DNA of 64,000 nt from Rickettsia rickettsii (GTDB lineage Bacteria > Pseudomonadota > Alphaproteobacteria > Rickettsiales > Rickettsiaceae), in assembly GCF_001951015.1 (NCBI RefSeq), contig NZ_CP018914.1:372001-436000 (forward strand), given 5' to 3'. The notes under the pieces are model-generated. The model ran no database searches and was not told where the DNA came from. It was given only the letters and a program-made list of their open reading frames with translations. Shown piece by piece: positions 55,871 to 64,000 of the stretch. The first letter of the stretch is position 1, and the number at the start of each line of letters is the position of its first letter. Made by a program: the position numbers and the translations under genes.

Positions 55871-57406
55871 CTATTTTTCTCTGAAAGCTTTAAATGCAGT
55901 ATCAGTAACGGGATCAAGTAAATATCTAAGTAGTGTTCTAGTACCTGTTACGATTTGTACCTCAGCTTGCATACCGGGGTGTAATTCAAGATTTTTAACT
56001 TTAGCAACTTTGTTAAATTCATCCATATCGATTTCAACTCTTGCAACATAATAATTATCTTGCTGTTGTCCCGGATGCTGTCTTTCATCTTGTACGATAT
56101 CGGGAGATATGCTTACTACTTTACCGGTAAATGTTGGAGTTGTTCTTGATTTAAATGCACTGAAACGTATTTTTGCAACTAATCCCTCATGTACTGAGTC
56201 AATGTTTTTTTGAGATACCTTTGCTTCTATTATTAATGGGTCATTAGTTGGCGAAATTTCCATAATAGGTTGTCCGTGACTTATAACACCGCCTATTGTA
56301 TGATATTTTAAATTATTAACGATACCGTCAACAGGTGATCTGATTATCACACGATTAAGCGAATCCGTCAGGGCATTATATTTTTCTTTAAGAGATGCGG
56401 TTTGTACTTGAGCTTCACGAAGCTCTGTTAAAGTCCGTTCAGTGTATTTATTTTGTTGATTTATAATTTTAATTTGAGTTTCGGTAATAGCATGGCGTAT
56501 TCCTGCTATTTCGGCTTCAGTTGTTGCAACATCGCTTTTTGAAGCGGCAACTTTTGCCTCTTGGTCTAATAAGGCTGCTTTTTGTACAAAGCCTTTTTCT
56601 TTTAAGGTTCTTAAAGCTTTTAAACGGTCTTGATAAACTTCAGCAGTTTTGGAGGCGGCAACTTTTTTTGCTTCTAAACCTTCAATTTTTTTCTCAAGTT
56701 GAGCAATATTTTGATGTAATGCATCTTTTTCTGAGTTATATACTTCTTTTCTAGATCTAAATAAGTTTTCCTGCGTATGAATTATTTTAGCTACTTCCGG
56801 TAAATTGATATCCTGCATTAGAAAATCAGAGAATTCGATTTGTTCTAAATTATCACGTTCGGCCATTAAACGATTTTCAGTTGCTAAAAAATTACGGTAT
56901 TGACCAAGAATATTTTCATGTTCGCTTTTTATTCTAGTTTCTTCAAGCTCTATTAATTTATCGCCTTCTTTGACTTTATCACCTTGCTTCACATAAATAG
57001 CATTGATTATTCCGCCTTCATGATGTTGAATCGTTTTTTTATTTGTGCTTGGCATTACGATACCGACAGCTACAGCACCACTATCAAGCGGAGCAAGAGC
57101 CGACCATAATCCACCTATTAATACTAAAAAGATCATAACATAAATACCAAAAAGTATAGGTGATCTTGCAGCTTGGGCTACGTTATTACGATCTTTATCG
57201 GTTTTCTTGGTAATAAAATTAACAAACCTATCAAGTTTTACTAATAAGAATTCTATAGCATGAGAGGTTTTCTTTAATGTAGTATTTATTAAAGCTTTAC
57301 GTTTAGAACTTTGACCTTTAAGATTTAACGCATCTTCTCTTAAGGACAATAATTGTCTTAATTGTTCCGGAGTAATTTGAGGTTTATTGTGTTTTAAGTC
57401 CTGCAT
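55871..57406 (-). CDS. aprE: Type I secretion membrane fusion protein (HlyD/AprE family)
   Basis: The periplasmic adaptor of a type I secretion system. The 511-aa protein has one N-terminal helix (about residues 87-110, PILFGIYVMIFLVLIGGLW). A beta-barrel/lipoyl start follows (NKKTIQHHEGGIINAIYVKQ). A long coiled-coil hairpin spans about 165-345, and the second lipoyl half has RVIIRSPVDGIVNNLKYH. The C-terminal barrel ends LELHPGMQAEVQIVTGTRT, a family hallmark. It is transcribed after the ATPase gene on the same strand; the TolC-like outer-membrane channel is not in the window. Confidence 0.93.
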   Translation of the reverse strand: MQDLKHNKPQITPEQLRQLLSLREDALNLKGQSSKRKALINTTLKKTSHAIEFLLVKLDRFVNFITKKTDKDRNNVAQAARSPILFGIYVMIFLVLIGGLWSALAPLDSGAVAVGIVMPSTNKKTIQHHEGGIINAIYVKQGDKVKEGDKLIELEETRIKSEHENILGQYRNFLATENRLMAERDNLEQIEFSDFLMQDINLPEVAKIIHTQENLFRSRKEVYNSEKDALHQNIAQLEKKIEGLEAKKVAASKTAEVYQDRLKALRTLKEKGFVQKAALLDQEAKVAASKSDVATTEAEIAGIRHAITETQIKIINQQNKYTERTLTELREAQVQTASLKEKYNALTDSLNRVIIRSPVDGIVNNLKYHTIGGVISHGQPIMEISPTNDPLIIEAKVSQKNIDSVHEGLVAKIRFSAFKSRTTPTFTGKVVSISPDIVQDERQHPGQQQDNYYVARVEIDMDEFNKVAKVKNLELHPGMQAEVQIVTGTRTLLRYLLDPVTDTAFKAFREK

Positions 57407-57450
57407 AATATTTAATCATTATTATATTTAGTCAGTATTGTTTGTATTTT

Positions 57451-57546
57451 GCGTCATTGCGAGGACATGATGTAGTAATTGACGAAGCAATCTCGATAGA
57501 ATTCATGAGATTGCCACGCTCACAAAGTTTCCTCACAATGATGATT
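57451..57546. repeat. RPE, cattgcgagg family
   Basis: gcgtcattgcgagga pairs with cctcacaatgatgat; inner caatctcgat and tgagattgc. Between the two type I secretion genes. Confidence 0.85.
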
Positions 57547-57589
57547 TGGAAGTCATGCAACAATGCTAATCAAGTCACGATATGACACT

Positions 57590-59344
57590 TTAGTTATTAA
57601 TATGAATTGTATCGCTTTTTAAAGTTTTAAAGTGTTTTTGAATCTCTTCTGCCGTTCCGTAAACTGCAACGGCTCCATCCTGTAATATTAGAATTTTATC
57701 AACAACGGATAATACGGATGGTCTATGTGAAATTACAAGAACTGCTATTCCTTTAAGTTTTGCTTGTTTTAAGGCACTTGCAAGGGCAACTTCACCTGCC
57801 TCATCTAAATTAGCATTAGGCTCATCTAAAATGATGAGTTTTGGATTACCGTAAAAAGCTCTAGCAAGCCCGATACGCTGTCTTTGACCACCTGATAGAT
57901 TAGAGCCTGCAGGACCGATATCAGAATCATAACCGTCAGGGAATCTTAATATCATTTCATGAGCTCCGGCTATTTTAGCTGCTTCAATAACTTTTTGCGG
58001 ATCGGCATCTTCTTCCATTCTAGCTATATTTTGTTTAATACTACCGCTAAAAAGTTCTATTCCTTGAGGAAGATAGCCGACATGTCTACCGAAATCTTCT
58101 CTATTCCAACGATAAATTTCAGCACTATCTAAACGTACGGAACCTGATGATTCTTTCCATACCCCGACTATGATTTTAGCTAAAGTTGATTTTCCTGTAG
58201 CTGAAGGACCGATAATTGCTAAAACTTCGCCCGGTTGTACTGCAAAACTAACGCCTTTTAAGATATATTTCGGTACGGGAGGTTGCGGTAAATATTGCGG
58301 TATAGGGTGAGCATAATAAATATTTTCAACAGTAAGATGACCATCAACGTTCGGAATTGGCATAGTTTCGTCTCTAGAAGAATAAGTGTTAAATAAATTA
58401 TTAATGTTTTTGTATGATTTAATAGCACCGCTCATACTTTTCCATAAATCAATAGCATTATCGAAAGGAGCAAGAGCTCTACCGACTATGATAGAACTCA
58501 TAATCATATTACCGGGAGTCATATCTGCACTGTGAGATTTTACAACAATGTAAGCACCGACTCCGGTAACAGCCATTTGCATTATATTACGGATAAACCT
58601 TGAAAAGTTAGAAATAACACCGTTACGATAGCTAGCAACCGATTGCTTATCAAGTGCTAATATGTTAAATTTATGCCAATTTTTTGTAACATTCTTCATC
58701 ATTCCCATTGCTTCAATTGCTTCTGCATTTCTGTTTGCAATATCGGCTTGTGTCATACCTTTTATCGAAAATTCGGTAGCTTCACCAAGTGTTTTATTAG
58801 TAGCTGCAGCGTTAAAGAAAGCGGTTGAAACTATTATAATTGCACCAAAAACGGTAATAAGACCGATATATGGATGAATTGAAAAAATAACCGCAATATA
58901 GATAAGGCTCCAAGGGGCATCGAATAAAGTATTAATTCCGGTACTTGTTAGGAATGTTTTGACGGCTTGAAAATCACGTAATAATTGGCTAGAACCCATA
59001 TTTGCTCGTGTTGCAGCTGCAGAAATTGAAGAAGCAAAAATTACAGGAGCTACTGTTCTATCAAGCCATTCTCCTACCTTTATAAGTGTAAAAGAACGAG
59101 CAATTTGTAATAATCCGTAAACAAAATAAATATATGCGATTATTATTGATAAAAATAATAATGTTTGTAGATTACCGCTTCCAAGGACTCTATCAAGAAC
59201 TTGTAGTGAGTAAAGAGGAGTAATTAACATTAGTAAGTTGATTACAAAAGCAAACCAAAAGACTATCCAAAAAGCTGTTCTACATTCGCCTAATGCTATT
59301 ACTAGTGGGTTTTTTTTATTTAGATTATTATTTTTATTATCCAT
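57590..59344 (-). CDS. aprD: Type I secretion ABC transporter ATPase (AprD/PrtD family)
   Basis: The inner-membrane ABC exporter of a type I secretion system. The 584-aa half-transporter has a six-helix membrane domain (about residues 20-310) and an ATPase domain. Its motifs are Walker A AIIGPSATGKSTLAKIIV (about 376-393), signature SNLSGGQRQRIGLARAF (about 479-495) and Walker B KLIILDEPNANLDEAGE (about 500-516). The H-loop His is in LVISHRP. No peptidase (C39) domain is present, as in PrtD-type exporters. It sits just upstream of the membrane fusion gene. Confidence 0.94.
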   Translation of the reverse strand: MDNKNNNLNKKNPLVIALGECRTAFWIVFWFAFVINLLMLITPLYSLQVLDRVLGSGNLQTLLFLSIIIAYIYFVYGLLQIARSFTLIKVGEWLDRTVAPVIFASSISAAATRANMGSSQLLRDFQAVKTFLTSTGINTLFDAPWSLIYIAVIFSIHPYIGLITVFGAIIIVSTAFFNAAATNKTLGEATEFSIKGMTQADIANRNAEAIEAMGMMKNVTKNWHKFNILALDKQSVASYRNGVISNFSRFIRNIMQMAVTGVGAYIVVKSHSADMTPGNMIMSSIIVGRALAPFDNAIDLWKSMSGAIKSYKNINNLFNTYSSRDETMPIPNVDGHLTVENIYYAHPIPQYLPQPPVPKYILKGVSFAVQPGEVLAIIGPSATGKSTLAKIIVGVWKESSGSVRLDSAEIYRWNREDFGRHVGYLPQGIELFSGSIKQNIARMEEDADPQKVIEAAKIAGAHEMILRFPDGYDSDIGPAGSNLSGGQRQRIGLARAFYGNPKLIILDEPNANLDEAGEVALASALKQAKLKGIAVLVISHRPSVLSVVDKILILQDGAVAVYGTAEEIQKHFKTLKSDTIHINN

Positions 59345-59352
59345 ATTTTATA

Positions 59353-60369
59353 TTATAAATAATTATTAATTAATTCTTCAGCAATTTGAACACTGTTTAA
59401 AGCTGCTCCTTTACGTAAGTTATCACATGTGATCCATAGATTTATCGTATTATCTCTACTGACGTCATTTCTAATTCGGGAGACATATACGGCATCTTCG
59501 CCTACCACTTCAACGGGTGAGATATACGCAAGGTAATTATTATTAGAAATTGTAACAATTCCATCGGCATCTTGTAATATTTCTTCGACTTCTTTGGCAT
59601 CAATTTTGTCGTTAAATTCTATGTTAACCGATATAGAATGACCGATAAATACTGGTACTCTAACAGCAGTAACACTAGCTTTAAAGTGATTACCTATAAT
59701 TTTGTTTAGTTCAGAAGCAATTTTTGCTTCTTCACTTGTATAGCCATCTTTATTTAAATCACCTATATGAGGAAAAAGATTAAATGCAATCTGTTTTGGA
59801 AATTTCTTAGGATCATGTTCTCCAAAAACATATTTAGATTTTGTTTGGTCGTAGAGTTCGTCCATTCCTGCTTTACCTGCTCCTGATACTGATTGATAAG
59901 TAGATATCACTACTCTTTTAATCTTTATGTCATTATCTAGCGGTTTTAATACTACTGCAAGCGGAATGACGATACAGTTAGGGTTAGCTATGATATTTTT
60001 AGTATTAAACTCTTTAAGTGTTGATAAATTAACCTCAGGTACAATTAACGGCACTTGATTATCAACTCTAAAAAGTGAGGATTTGTCGATAACTACACAA
60101 TTACTAGCAGTAGCTTTTGGTATAAATTCTTTTGATACTTCTGAACCTACACAAAAAAAAGCAATATCGATATCGTCAAAATGTAAACTTTTTAAACTAT
60201 TAATTTGTAGTATTTTTTCTCCAAAGCTTACTTCTCGCCCTAGAGCGCTATCTGAAGCTATAGCATAAACTTTATTAATGGGGAAATTACGCTCAGCTAG
60301 AATATTTAGAGTTTCACGCCCTACATTTCCTGTAGCTCCGATTACTGCAATATTGTATTTTTTAGTCAT
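59353..60369 (-). CDS. asd: Aspartate-semialdehyde dehydrogenase
   Basis: Asd reduces aspartyl phosphate to aspartate semialdehyde, a step to diaminopimelate, lysine and threonine; in Rickettsia it mainly feeds peptidoglycan DAP. The 338-aa protein has the NADP site [20 protein letters not shown] (residues 11-30) and the catalytic cysteine in [15 protein letters not shown] (about 127-141). [20 protein letters not shown] (about 158-177) and [13 protein letters not shown] follow. It overlaps the HIT gene by 8 bases, so they are co-translated. Confidence 0.96.
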   Translation of the reverse strand: MTKKYNIAVIGATGNVGRETLNILAERNFPINKVYAIASDSALGREVSFGEKILQINSLKSLHFDDIDIAFFCVGSEVSKEFIPKATASNCVVIDKSSLFRVDNQVPLIVPEVNLSTLKEFNTKNIIANPNCIVIPLAVVLKPLDNDIKIKRVVISTYQSVSGAGKAGMDELYDQTKSKYVFGEHDPKKFPKQIAFNLFPHIGDLNKDGYTSEEAKIASELNKIIGNHFKASVTAVRVPVFIGHSISVNIEFNDKIDAKEVEEILQDADGIVTISNNNYLAYISPVEVVGEDAVYVSRIRNDVSRDNTINLWITCDNLRKGAALNSVQIAEELINNYL

Positions 60370-60724
60370 TATTTATTAATCCGATGAGTTTTTCACCTCC
60401 GATAATATGGAAATGGAAATGAAAAATAGTTTGTCCTGATTTCTCGCCTTTATTAGTTATTAAACGATAACCGTCTTTATCTAAACCCGCTTCATTTGCT
60501 ATATCAGAAAGTTTAGCAAAAAAATGTTTTATTTCGTCTATAGAAGCTTTAGAGATGAAATCGGCATAATCTATATATTCGTTTTTAGGTATAACGATAA
60601 TATGTACAGGTGCTACGGGTGCTATATCTTTGAATGCTAAAATTTGTTCGTCTTCATAAATTATTTCTGCCGGAAGATTTTTACCTATGATTTTTGCAAA
60701 AACATTTTCTTTGTTATACATCAT
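60362..60724 (-). CDS. HIT-family nucleotide-binding hydrolase
   Basis: A 120-aa histidine triad protein of the HinT/PKCI type, which hydrolyses nucleoside phosphoramidates. The triad is HFHFHIIGG (about residues 102-110). [11 protein letters not shown] (about 41-51) is the preceding strand. It starts with [18 protein letters not shown], typical of the family. Length is normal. It overlaps the start of asd (ATGA-type) and is translated ahead of it. Confidence 0.94.
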   Translation of the reverse strand: MMYNKENVFAKIIGKNLPAEIIYEDEQILAFKDIAPVAPVHIIVIPKNEYIDYADFISKASIDEIKHFFAKLSDIANEAGLDKDGYRLITNKGEKSGQTIFHFHFHIIGGEKLIGLINND

Positions 60725-60763
60725 TTTATTCCTGTTAAAAGCTTTATTGTATGGCTTAATTTT

Positions 60764-60890
60764 CCGTCATTGCGAGTAAAAAATGTAAGTTTTGACTAAG
60801 CAATCCAGTAAGAAATGCTAATTTTAGCATTTCTTTAATTTTTTTCTGGATTGCCTTGCAGTGTGCAGTCTACGACTGCTTGCAATGACG
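60764..60890. repeat. RPE, cattgcgagg family
   Basis: ccgtcattgcgagtaaa with tgcttgcaatgacg; inner caatccagtaagaaatgcta pairs with tagcatttctttaa...ctggattg. Between the HIT gene and the DUF2628 gene. Confidence 0.85.
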
Positions 60891-60918
60891 ATTTAATATT
60901 TATGAAACCACGTTGTTG

Positions 60919-61272
60919 TTAAACAAGCATACTACGTTTTAGAAATTTTAATTCAGCTTCAATTCTAGAGTTGGCAATTATTATATCTTCTAGTCGGTAA
61001 TTATTTCTTTTTAAATAATTTTCTCTAATATCTGAAGCACAAAAGCCGAAGCCTAATATTAAGACTATCTTAAATATAAACTTTAACTCTTCGATATTAA
61101 TCGCCGTAACGATTATATTCGCTATTACGGCAATAGTAACAATTAACCACATTTTATGGTATAATGCCCAAAATATACTTAAAAGAGCCGCTATCCATGA
61201 AAAGCCTTCTGCAATAACAATAAAATTATTATTTTTTTGTGTGGAGTTAATGTATATTGCGTATATATTCAT
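60919..61272 (-). CDS. DUF2628-like inner-membrane protein
   Basis: A 117-aa membrane protein. The start of the first helix, VIAEGFSWIAALLSIFWALY (about residues 20-39), followed by HKMW, matches the DUF2628 pattern (EGFSW-A-F-x-x-x-W-A-L-x-x-x-W). Three helices are visible (about 22-40, 44-62 and 67-85). The tail is charged and probably cytoplasmic. Role unknown. Confidence 0.65.
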   Translation of the reverse strand: MNIYAIYINSTQKNNNFIVIAEGFSWIAALLSIFWALYHKMWLIVTIAVIANIIVTAINIEELKFIFKIVLILGFGFCASDIRENYLKRNNYRLEDIIIANSRIEAELKFLKRSMLV

Positions 61273-61330
61273 TATTTAAGTTTAAGCCTTGAAAATTCAA
61301 GGGACAATAATTAATTAAATTGGATTAGTC

Positions 61331-61470
61331 AAGTATACTCGTTTAATTTGGAAAATTGGCTACGTCGTTTTGGTAAGTCCTCGGATGCTCACGTATTAAT
61401 ATACGCTCCGCTCCTCGGCTTACAGACTCCGTGCTCTTTTCCAAATTAAACTTCGTCTATTCGTCTACTT
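61331..61470. repeat. Palindromic element, aagtatactcgtttaatttgg family
   Basis: aagtatactcgtttaatttg pairs with caaattaaacttcgtctatt, in the hslV upstream gap. Inner sequence (aattggctacgtcgtttt, aagtcctcggatgctcacgt) is close to that of the element at 18531-18661. It does not leave much room for the hslV promoter, which must lie between 61470 and 61520 or within the element. Confidence 0.8.
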
Positions 61471-61525
61471 AACAGTAATTCTAATAGTACTTAATTAACA
61501 ACTTAATATCAATAAATTTTATATT

Positions 61526-62074
61526 ATGTCAGATAATTTATCCTTACACGGTACAACAATACTTTGTTTAAAAAAGAACGAAGAAATAATTATAGCAGCA
61601 GATGGACAAGTCTCGCATGGTAATACCGTACTAAAATCTACAGCACGAAAACTTCGGACTATAGCAAATAATAAAATTATTGCCGGTTTTGCGGGTTCTA
61701 CGGCTGACGGTCTTGCGTTATTTGAAAAGCTTGCAGTAAAGATAGAGCAACATAAGCATAATTTACTTAGAAGTGCAGTTGAGCTTGCAAAAGATTGGCG
61801 TAGCGATAAATATTTGAGACGTTTGGAAGCAATGATGATTGTTGCTGATCGTAGTCATATATTAATTTTAACCGGTAACGGTGATGTCGTAGAGCCTGAA
61901 AATAATGTTGCAGCAATAGGTTCAGGCGGTTTATTTGCGCTATCTGCCGCTCGCGCTCTAATGTCTTACGAGAATAATTTAACTGCTGAAGAAATTGCTT
62001 TAAAATCTATGAATATAGCTGCAGATTTGTGTGTATTTTCTAATCATAATATTATAATGGAAAAAGTTGTATGA
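61526..62074 (+). CDS. hslV: HslV (ClpQ) protease subunit
   Basis: HslV is the dodecameric threonine protease partner of HslU. The 182-aa protein has a short propeptide and the catalytic threonine in [17 protein letters not shown] (Thr10 or Thr11 after cleavage). Family segments [20 protein letters not shown] and [18 protein letters not shown] follow. The stop overlaps the hslU start (ATGA). Probably heat-shock controlled through RpoH, though I cannot place the promoter. Confidence 0.96.
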   Translation: MSDNLSLHGTTILCLKKNEEIIIAADGQVSHGNTVLKSTARKLRTIANNKIIAGFAGSTADGLALFEKLAVKIEQHKHNLLRSAVELAKDWRSDKYLRRLEAMMIVADRSHILILTGNGDVVEPENNVAAIGSGGLFALSAARALMSYENNLTAEEIALKSMNIAADLCVFSNHNIIMEKVV

Positions 62075-63423
62075 AAGCTACTAAAACTACTTATAAAAAA
62101 GACCCTATGGGGCTTACCCCTTCTCAAATAGTGAATGAACTGAATAGATTTATCGTAGGTCAAGAAAAGGCCAAAAAAGCTGTTGCTATTGCACTTAGAA
62201 ATCGTTGTCGTCGTAAAAGAGTAGAAGGTAATTTACGTAATGAAATAGTACCAAAAAATATTTTAATGATTGGTTCAACCGGTGTCGGGAAAACAGAAAT
62301 AGCACGACGCCTTGCAACGCTGACTAATTCTCCTTTCTATAAAATTGAAGCAACTAAATTTACCGAAGTCGGATATGTAGGGCGTGATGTAGAATCAATA
62401 ATTCGTGATTTAGTCGAAATAGCCGTTAATACTGAAAAAACTTTAGCAAAAACGAAAGTAGATATTCATGCCCGTGAAAAAGCAATCGAGAGAATATTAG
62501 ATAGTTTAGTAGGTAAAACTTCTAGTAGTGAGACTAGAGAAAAGTTCAAAGAAAAAATTTTAAACGGCGAACTTGATGATACGGAAATTGAAATTAGCGT
62601 AGCTGATACTACACCTGTCGGCGGTGGAAGTTTTGAAATACCGGGTATGCCGGGAGCATCTATGGGCGTTCTTAATCTTGGCGATATGATTGGACGAGCC
62701 CTTGGCAGTAGTAAGACTAAAACAAAAAAAATGCTAGTTAAAGATGCTATGGCTATTATTATACCTGAAGAATCAGAAAAATTAATAGACCAAGAAAAAA
62801 TTATTCAGCAAGCTATAAATTTAGCTGAAAATGATGGTATAGTTTTTATTGATGAAATTGATAAAATAGCTTCAACTGGTAGTTCCAGAGCAAAAAATGC
62901 TGAAATAAGTAGAGAGGGAGTGCAAAGAGATTTGCTACCTTTGATAGAGGGCACGACGGTTAATACTAAATATGGACCGGTTAAAACCGATCATATATTA
63001 TTTATTGCTTCCGGTGCTTTTCATATTGCTAAACCTTCTGATTTATTACCGGAGTTACAAGGAAGGTTACCGATTAGAGTAGAATTAAATTCGCTTACCA
63101 AAGATGATATGATTAAAATATTGCTTGAGCCTGAAACTAGTTTAATAAAACAATATTCGGCGTTAATAGGTACTGAAGACGTACGTCTTGAATTTGCTGC
63201 TTCTGCTATTGAGAAGATAGCGGATTATGCGATCACCGTTAATTTAGAAGTCGAGGATATAGGGGCTAGAAGGCTGCATACTATACTTGAGAATTTGCTT
63301 GAGGATATAAGCTTTGAAGCTAGCGAAATGAAAGGCAAAAAAATAACTATCGATGATAAATTCGTAGAAAATCAATTATCAAAAATAATAACTAATCTCG
63401 ACTTAGCTAAGTTTGTTCTGTAG
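62071..63423 (+). CDS. hslU: HslU (ClpY) ATPase subunit
   Basis: HslU unfolds substrates for HslV. The 450-aa AAA+ protein has Walker [18 protein letters not shown] (about residues 66-82) and the pore segment [17 protein letters not shown] (about 97-113). An inserted I-domain follows (about 125-230). Walker B is [13 protein letters not shown] (about 255-267), and sensor-II/C-terminal residues include [20 protein letters not shown]. The C-terminus LAKFVL docks into HslV. Complete. Confidence 0.97.
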   Translation: MKATKTTYKKDPMGLTPSQIVNELNRFIVGQEKAKKAVAIALRNRCRRKRVEGNLRNEIVPKNILMIGSTGVGKTEIARRLATLTNSPFYKIEATKFTEVGYVGRDVESIIRDLVEIAVNTEKTLAKTKVDIHAREKAIERILDSLVGKTSSSETREKFKEKILNGELDDTEIEISVADTTPVGGGSFEIPGMPGASMGVLNLGDMIGRALGSSKTKTKKMLVKDAMAIIIPEESEKLIDQEKIIQQAINLAENDGIVFIDEIDKIASTGSSRAKNAEISREGVQRDLLPLIEGTTVNTKYGPVKTDHILFIASGAFHIAKPSDLLPELQGRLPIRVELNSLTKDDMIKILLEPETSLIKQYSALIGTEDVRLEFAASAIEKIADYAITVNLEVEDIGARRLHTILENLLEDISFEASEMKGKKITIDDKFVENQLSKIITNLDLAKFVL

Positions 63424-63464
63424 TACGTTTTTCAATCAATGGTTAAGGAAGATTGTTATTTTTC

Positions 63465-63565
63465 ATCATTACTAGGCAATTACCTCAGTAATTGACGAAG
63501 CAATCTCAGGAGTTTGTTATTATTTCATGAGATTGCCACGCAGCCTATGTCTGCTCGCAATGACG
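63465..63565. repeat. RPE, cattgcgagg family
   Basis: catcattactaggca pairs roughly with tgctcgcaatgacg; the inner caatctcaggagtttg and tgagattgccacg match the elements at 40451 and 41616. Outer gtatccatgcaataac on the right. Confidence 0.85.
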
Positions 63566-63629
63566 ATTTAGTAGTATCCATGCAATAACATCTACAACCT
63601 AGCAAAATAGTATTTTAAGAAAAATTTCA

Positions 63630-64000
63630 TGATAAGGCATATAGCAAGTCTAACGTGTTAAAGTAGTGTTATCTTCTATAGGGCTTGCACTACATACTAA
63701 AAAGATTTTAATAAATTTAGTTCTGGCAGATTTAGTAAAAGAAGGAAACCACTTCGATCTTGTGATTACTTGTGCGATACTTACCGCAATGAATATGTTA
63801 TCTGAACTTGAAATTGCAGAATATTTGCTAATAGGAGAGCTATCATTAGACGGTTCAAGCTTACCGGTAAGTGGAGCTTGACCTGCAGCGATTGGGGCTT
63901 CTGTTAGAGTTAAAGGTCTTATTTGTTCAAGTAAAAACAGCTCGGAAGTTGCTTGGTCGGGTAAAATGATAATATACTTGTTGTAGGTCATTTAATTGAA
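63630..64000 (+). pseudogene. ComM/YifB (Mg-chelatase-like) gene, decayed and cut by the window edge
   Basis: The plus strand reads KVVLSSIGLALHTKKILINL, then VLADLVKEGNHFDLVITCAI and LLIGELSLDGSSLPVSGA, before a stop at 63879 and further readable sequence (PAAIGASVRVKGLICSSKNS, EVAWSGKMII). This matches the N-terminal domain of ComM/YifB, which normally has L-A-P-A-D-L-P-K-E-G and a proline-rich variant of these strands. The sequence is shifted or broken upstream of 63654. In other bacteria ComM helps natural transformation as a branch-migration helicase. The AAA+ motifs would lie beyond the window. Confidence 0.75.

Noticed and set aside
10980-63565. The regular palindromes as a possible CRISPR array
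   Set aside because: They are dispersed, each in a different gap, with no spacer periodicity and no cas genes.
63650-63991. A 113-codon minus-strand frame at the window end
   Set aside because: The opposite strand shows ComM/YifB motifs; the minus frame has no family features.

Overview
The window is a piece of an AT-rich alphaproteobacterial chromosome, almost certainly a Rickettsia (order Rickettsiales). This rests on the dispersed, partly duplicated rvh-type type IV secretion genes, several SpoT hydrolase and ProP transporter paralogues, the many Rickettsia palindromic elements (RPEs) between and inside genes, and the many genes caught in decay. I do not assign a species; the amount of mobile-element debris would fit a spotted-fever, transitional or endosymbiont-type genome.

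Layout. 1-604: 3' end of lepA and a tRNA-Asn. 604-7.4 kb: a decayed accessory island holding a serine-recombinase remnant abutting the tRNA, a possible phage capsid fragment, a HigA antitoxin fragment, a long ruined NACHT-HEAT (NLR-like STAND) gene, and a broken spoT/proP pair. 7.5-16.8 kb (minus strand): rodA, ptrB, and a set of NuoL/M/N- and Mrp-like membrane subunits (mnhC, mnhD and two more) interrupted by a vapBC toxin-antitoxin pair. 16.9-26.2 kb: rvh type IV secretion genes (virB9a and virB8a on minus; virB7, virB8b, virB9b, virB10, virB11, virD4 on plus) followed by a Ppx/GppA gene. 26.2-28.9 kb: an ankyrin-like pseudogene and two collided phage/gene-transfer-agent fragments. 29-45.9 kb: mostly intact housekeeping genes (two DUF2608 proteins, cysQ, mutS, rpiB, a degenerate LytM lipoprotein, a YgjP-like metalloprotease, thyX, tolB, rpoH, ctaG, a glycosyltransferase-like gene, mnmA, an APC permease, hisS). 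46.2-50.4 kb: a second decayed stretch (ABC-F ATPase, a TPR protein in pieces, unrecognised fragments). 50.7-52.8 kb: tolQRA. 53-55.7 kb: a CPBP protease fossil and the intact spoT/proP pair. 55.9-63.4 kb: type I secretion genes (membrane fusion protein, ATPase), asd, a HIT protein, a DUF2628 protein and hslVU. 63.6 kb to the end: a comM pseudogene.

Function. Intact genes serve the envelope (rodA, tolQRA, tolB, LytM lipoprotein), effector export (rvh T4SS and a type I system), ion and amino-acid transport, stress response (rpoH, hslVU), DNA repair and thymidylate synthesis, and translation. The decayed genes record past mobile elements and possible defence or host-interaction genes.

The most distinctive signals are the palindromic repeats. 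At least three sequence families recur in intergenic gaps, and copies lie in frame inside two genes and form the C-termini of two others. The largest local novelty candidates are the NLR-like NACHT-HEAT fossil with a 37-bp inverted duplication, the duplicated convergent spoT/proP module, the enlarged Ala/Thr-rich region of VirB10, and the LytM-domain lipoprotein lacking the expected metal-binding histidines.
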